Positions 63,724 through 64,000 of a stretch of 64,000 nt of DNA are shown piece by piece. The DNA comes from Pseudoclavibacter sp. AY1H1 (GTDB taxonomy: Bacteria > Actinomycetota > Actinomycetes > Actinomycetales > Microbacteriaceae). A program made the position numbers and the translations under genes. The DNA lies in NCBI RefSeq assembly GCF_002931055.1, contig NZ_PSXX01000002.1, positions 248,001 through 312,000 on the forward strand, given 5' to 3'. A model generated the notes under the pieces. That model saw nothing but the letters and a program-made list of their open reading frames with translations, did not search any database and had not been told where the DNA came from. Numbering within the stretch: position 1 is the stretch's first letter; every line of letters begins with the position of its first letter.

Positions 63724-64000
63724 GTGCGAGTGCGCAGCAACATCAGGAGAGCACGGCGCGTTCGCCCCCTCCGCGAAGCCGTCCCTCCCGTGACTGTGCA
63801 CATCGCCGTCCAGGCGGACGCCACGGGGAGCATCCCCTGCACCGTCCGAGCTACGGCTCCGCGCGCTGACAGCTCGTACACCGGGCTCGGCAAGCTCGGG
63901 ATCCGCCTGGGCGAGAGAGAGCACTTGGTGCCGGTCGATACCCAGGCCGCCCTCAACCTCCACGCTGCCCTCCGCAGACGCAGCCCCGCACCAGGCGAGC
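63724..64000 (+). CDS. Partial hypothetical protein (runs off right edge)
   Basis: A plus-strand frame with strong third-position GC bias begins at GTG 63724 (or 63730) after an in-frame TAG. It starts basic (VRSNIRRARRVRPLRE), then VTVHIAVQADATGSIPC and LGIRLGEREHLVPVD. It is divergent from the SSB gene. Truncated by the window; family not recognised. Confidence 0.55.
   Translation, partial: MRVRSNIRRARRVRPLREAVPPVTVHIAVQADATGSIPCTVRATAPRADSSYTGLGKLGIRLGEREHLVPVDTQAALNLHAALRRRSPAPGE

Overview
The window is high-GC DNA from an actinobacterium, most likely a Microbacteriaceae-like organism. This is inferred from codon use, from the block of exported proteins with an RR...AAWSAPVI...AAS leader, and from an actinobacterial-type RNase J; no rRNA gene is present to fix the taxonomy. 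It falls into three parts.

Region 1 (1-17.9 kb) is metabolic chromosome. An aconitase-family gene runs off the left edge and is divergent from a GntR/FCD regulator and an MFS exporter. A second unit on the minus strand encodes a histidine kinase, a response regulator and a Fe3+-type ABC importer (lipoprotein, fused double permease, ATPase). Tandem repeats that could bind the response regulator lie in front of the lipoprotein gene. A third minus-strand operon (16.9 to 9.1 kb) encodes a CUT1 sugar importer without its own ATPase, a 913-residue protein of unknown function, a GH88/GH105-type unsaturated uronyl hydrolase and KduI. It is divergent from an IclR regulator across a 38-bp double palindrome. 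Together these genes describe uptake and intracellular breakdown of unsaturated uronate oligosaccharides, with pectin or rhamnogalacturonan type most likely.

Region 2 (17.9-35.5 kb) surrounds the housekeeping RNase J gene. It contains an unusual alternation of four AraC-like regulators with four small exported proteins that share one twin-arginine leader pattern, then a divergent pair of LuxR-type regulators with Asp-less receiver domains, a decayed exported gene and an acyltransferase-3 membrane protein. Several gene-poor stretches and strong hairpins separate them.

Region 3 (about 35.9 kb to the right edge) is a mobile element. Its left end is a 3' fragment of a tRNA-Met gene next to a tyrosine recombinase. 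Cargo includes a Tat-exported toroid (lyase-like) protein, a sortase, two LAxTG cell-wall proteins, a compositionally distinct defence-like pair (GHKL ATPase/nuclease plus C5 DNA methyltransferase) and an AbiEii-type toxin pair. The transfer and maintenance genes are a TraA/TrwC-type relaxase-helicase, a giant methylase-helicase, an SSB and a glutaredoxin. The right end of the element is outside the window.

The observations most worth following are the regulator/exported-protein array, sharply bounded blocks saturated with the pentamer GGNCA/TGNCC in and near the transfer genes, and the overlapping reading frames at the start of the methylase-helicase.
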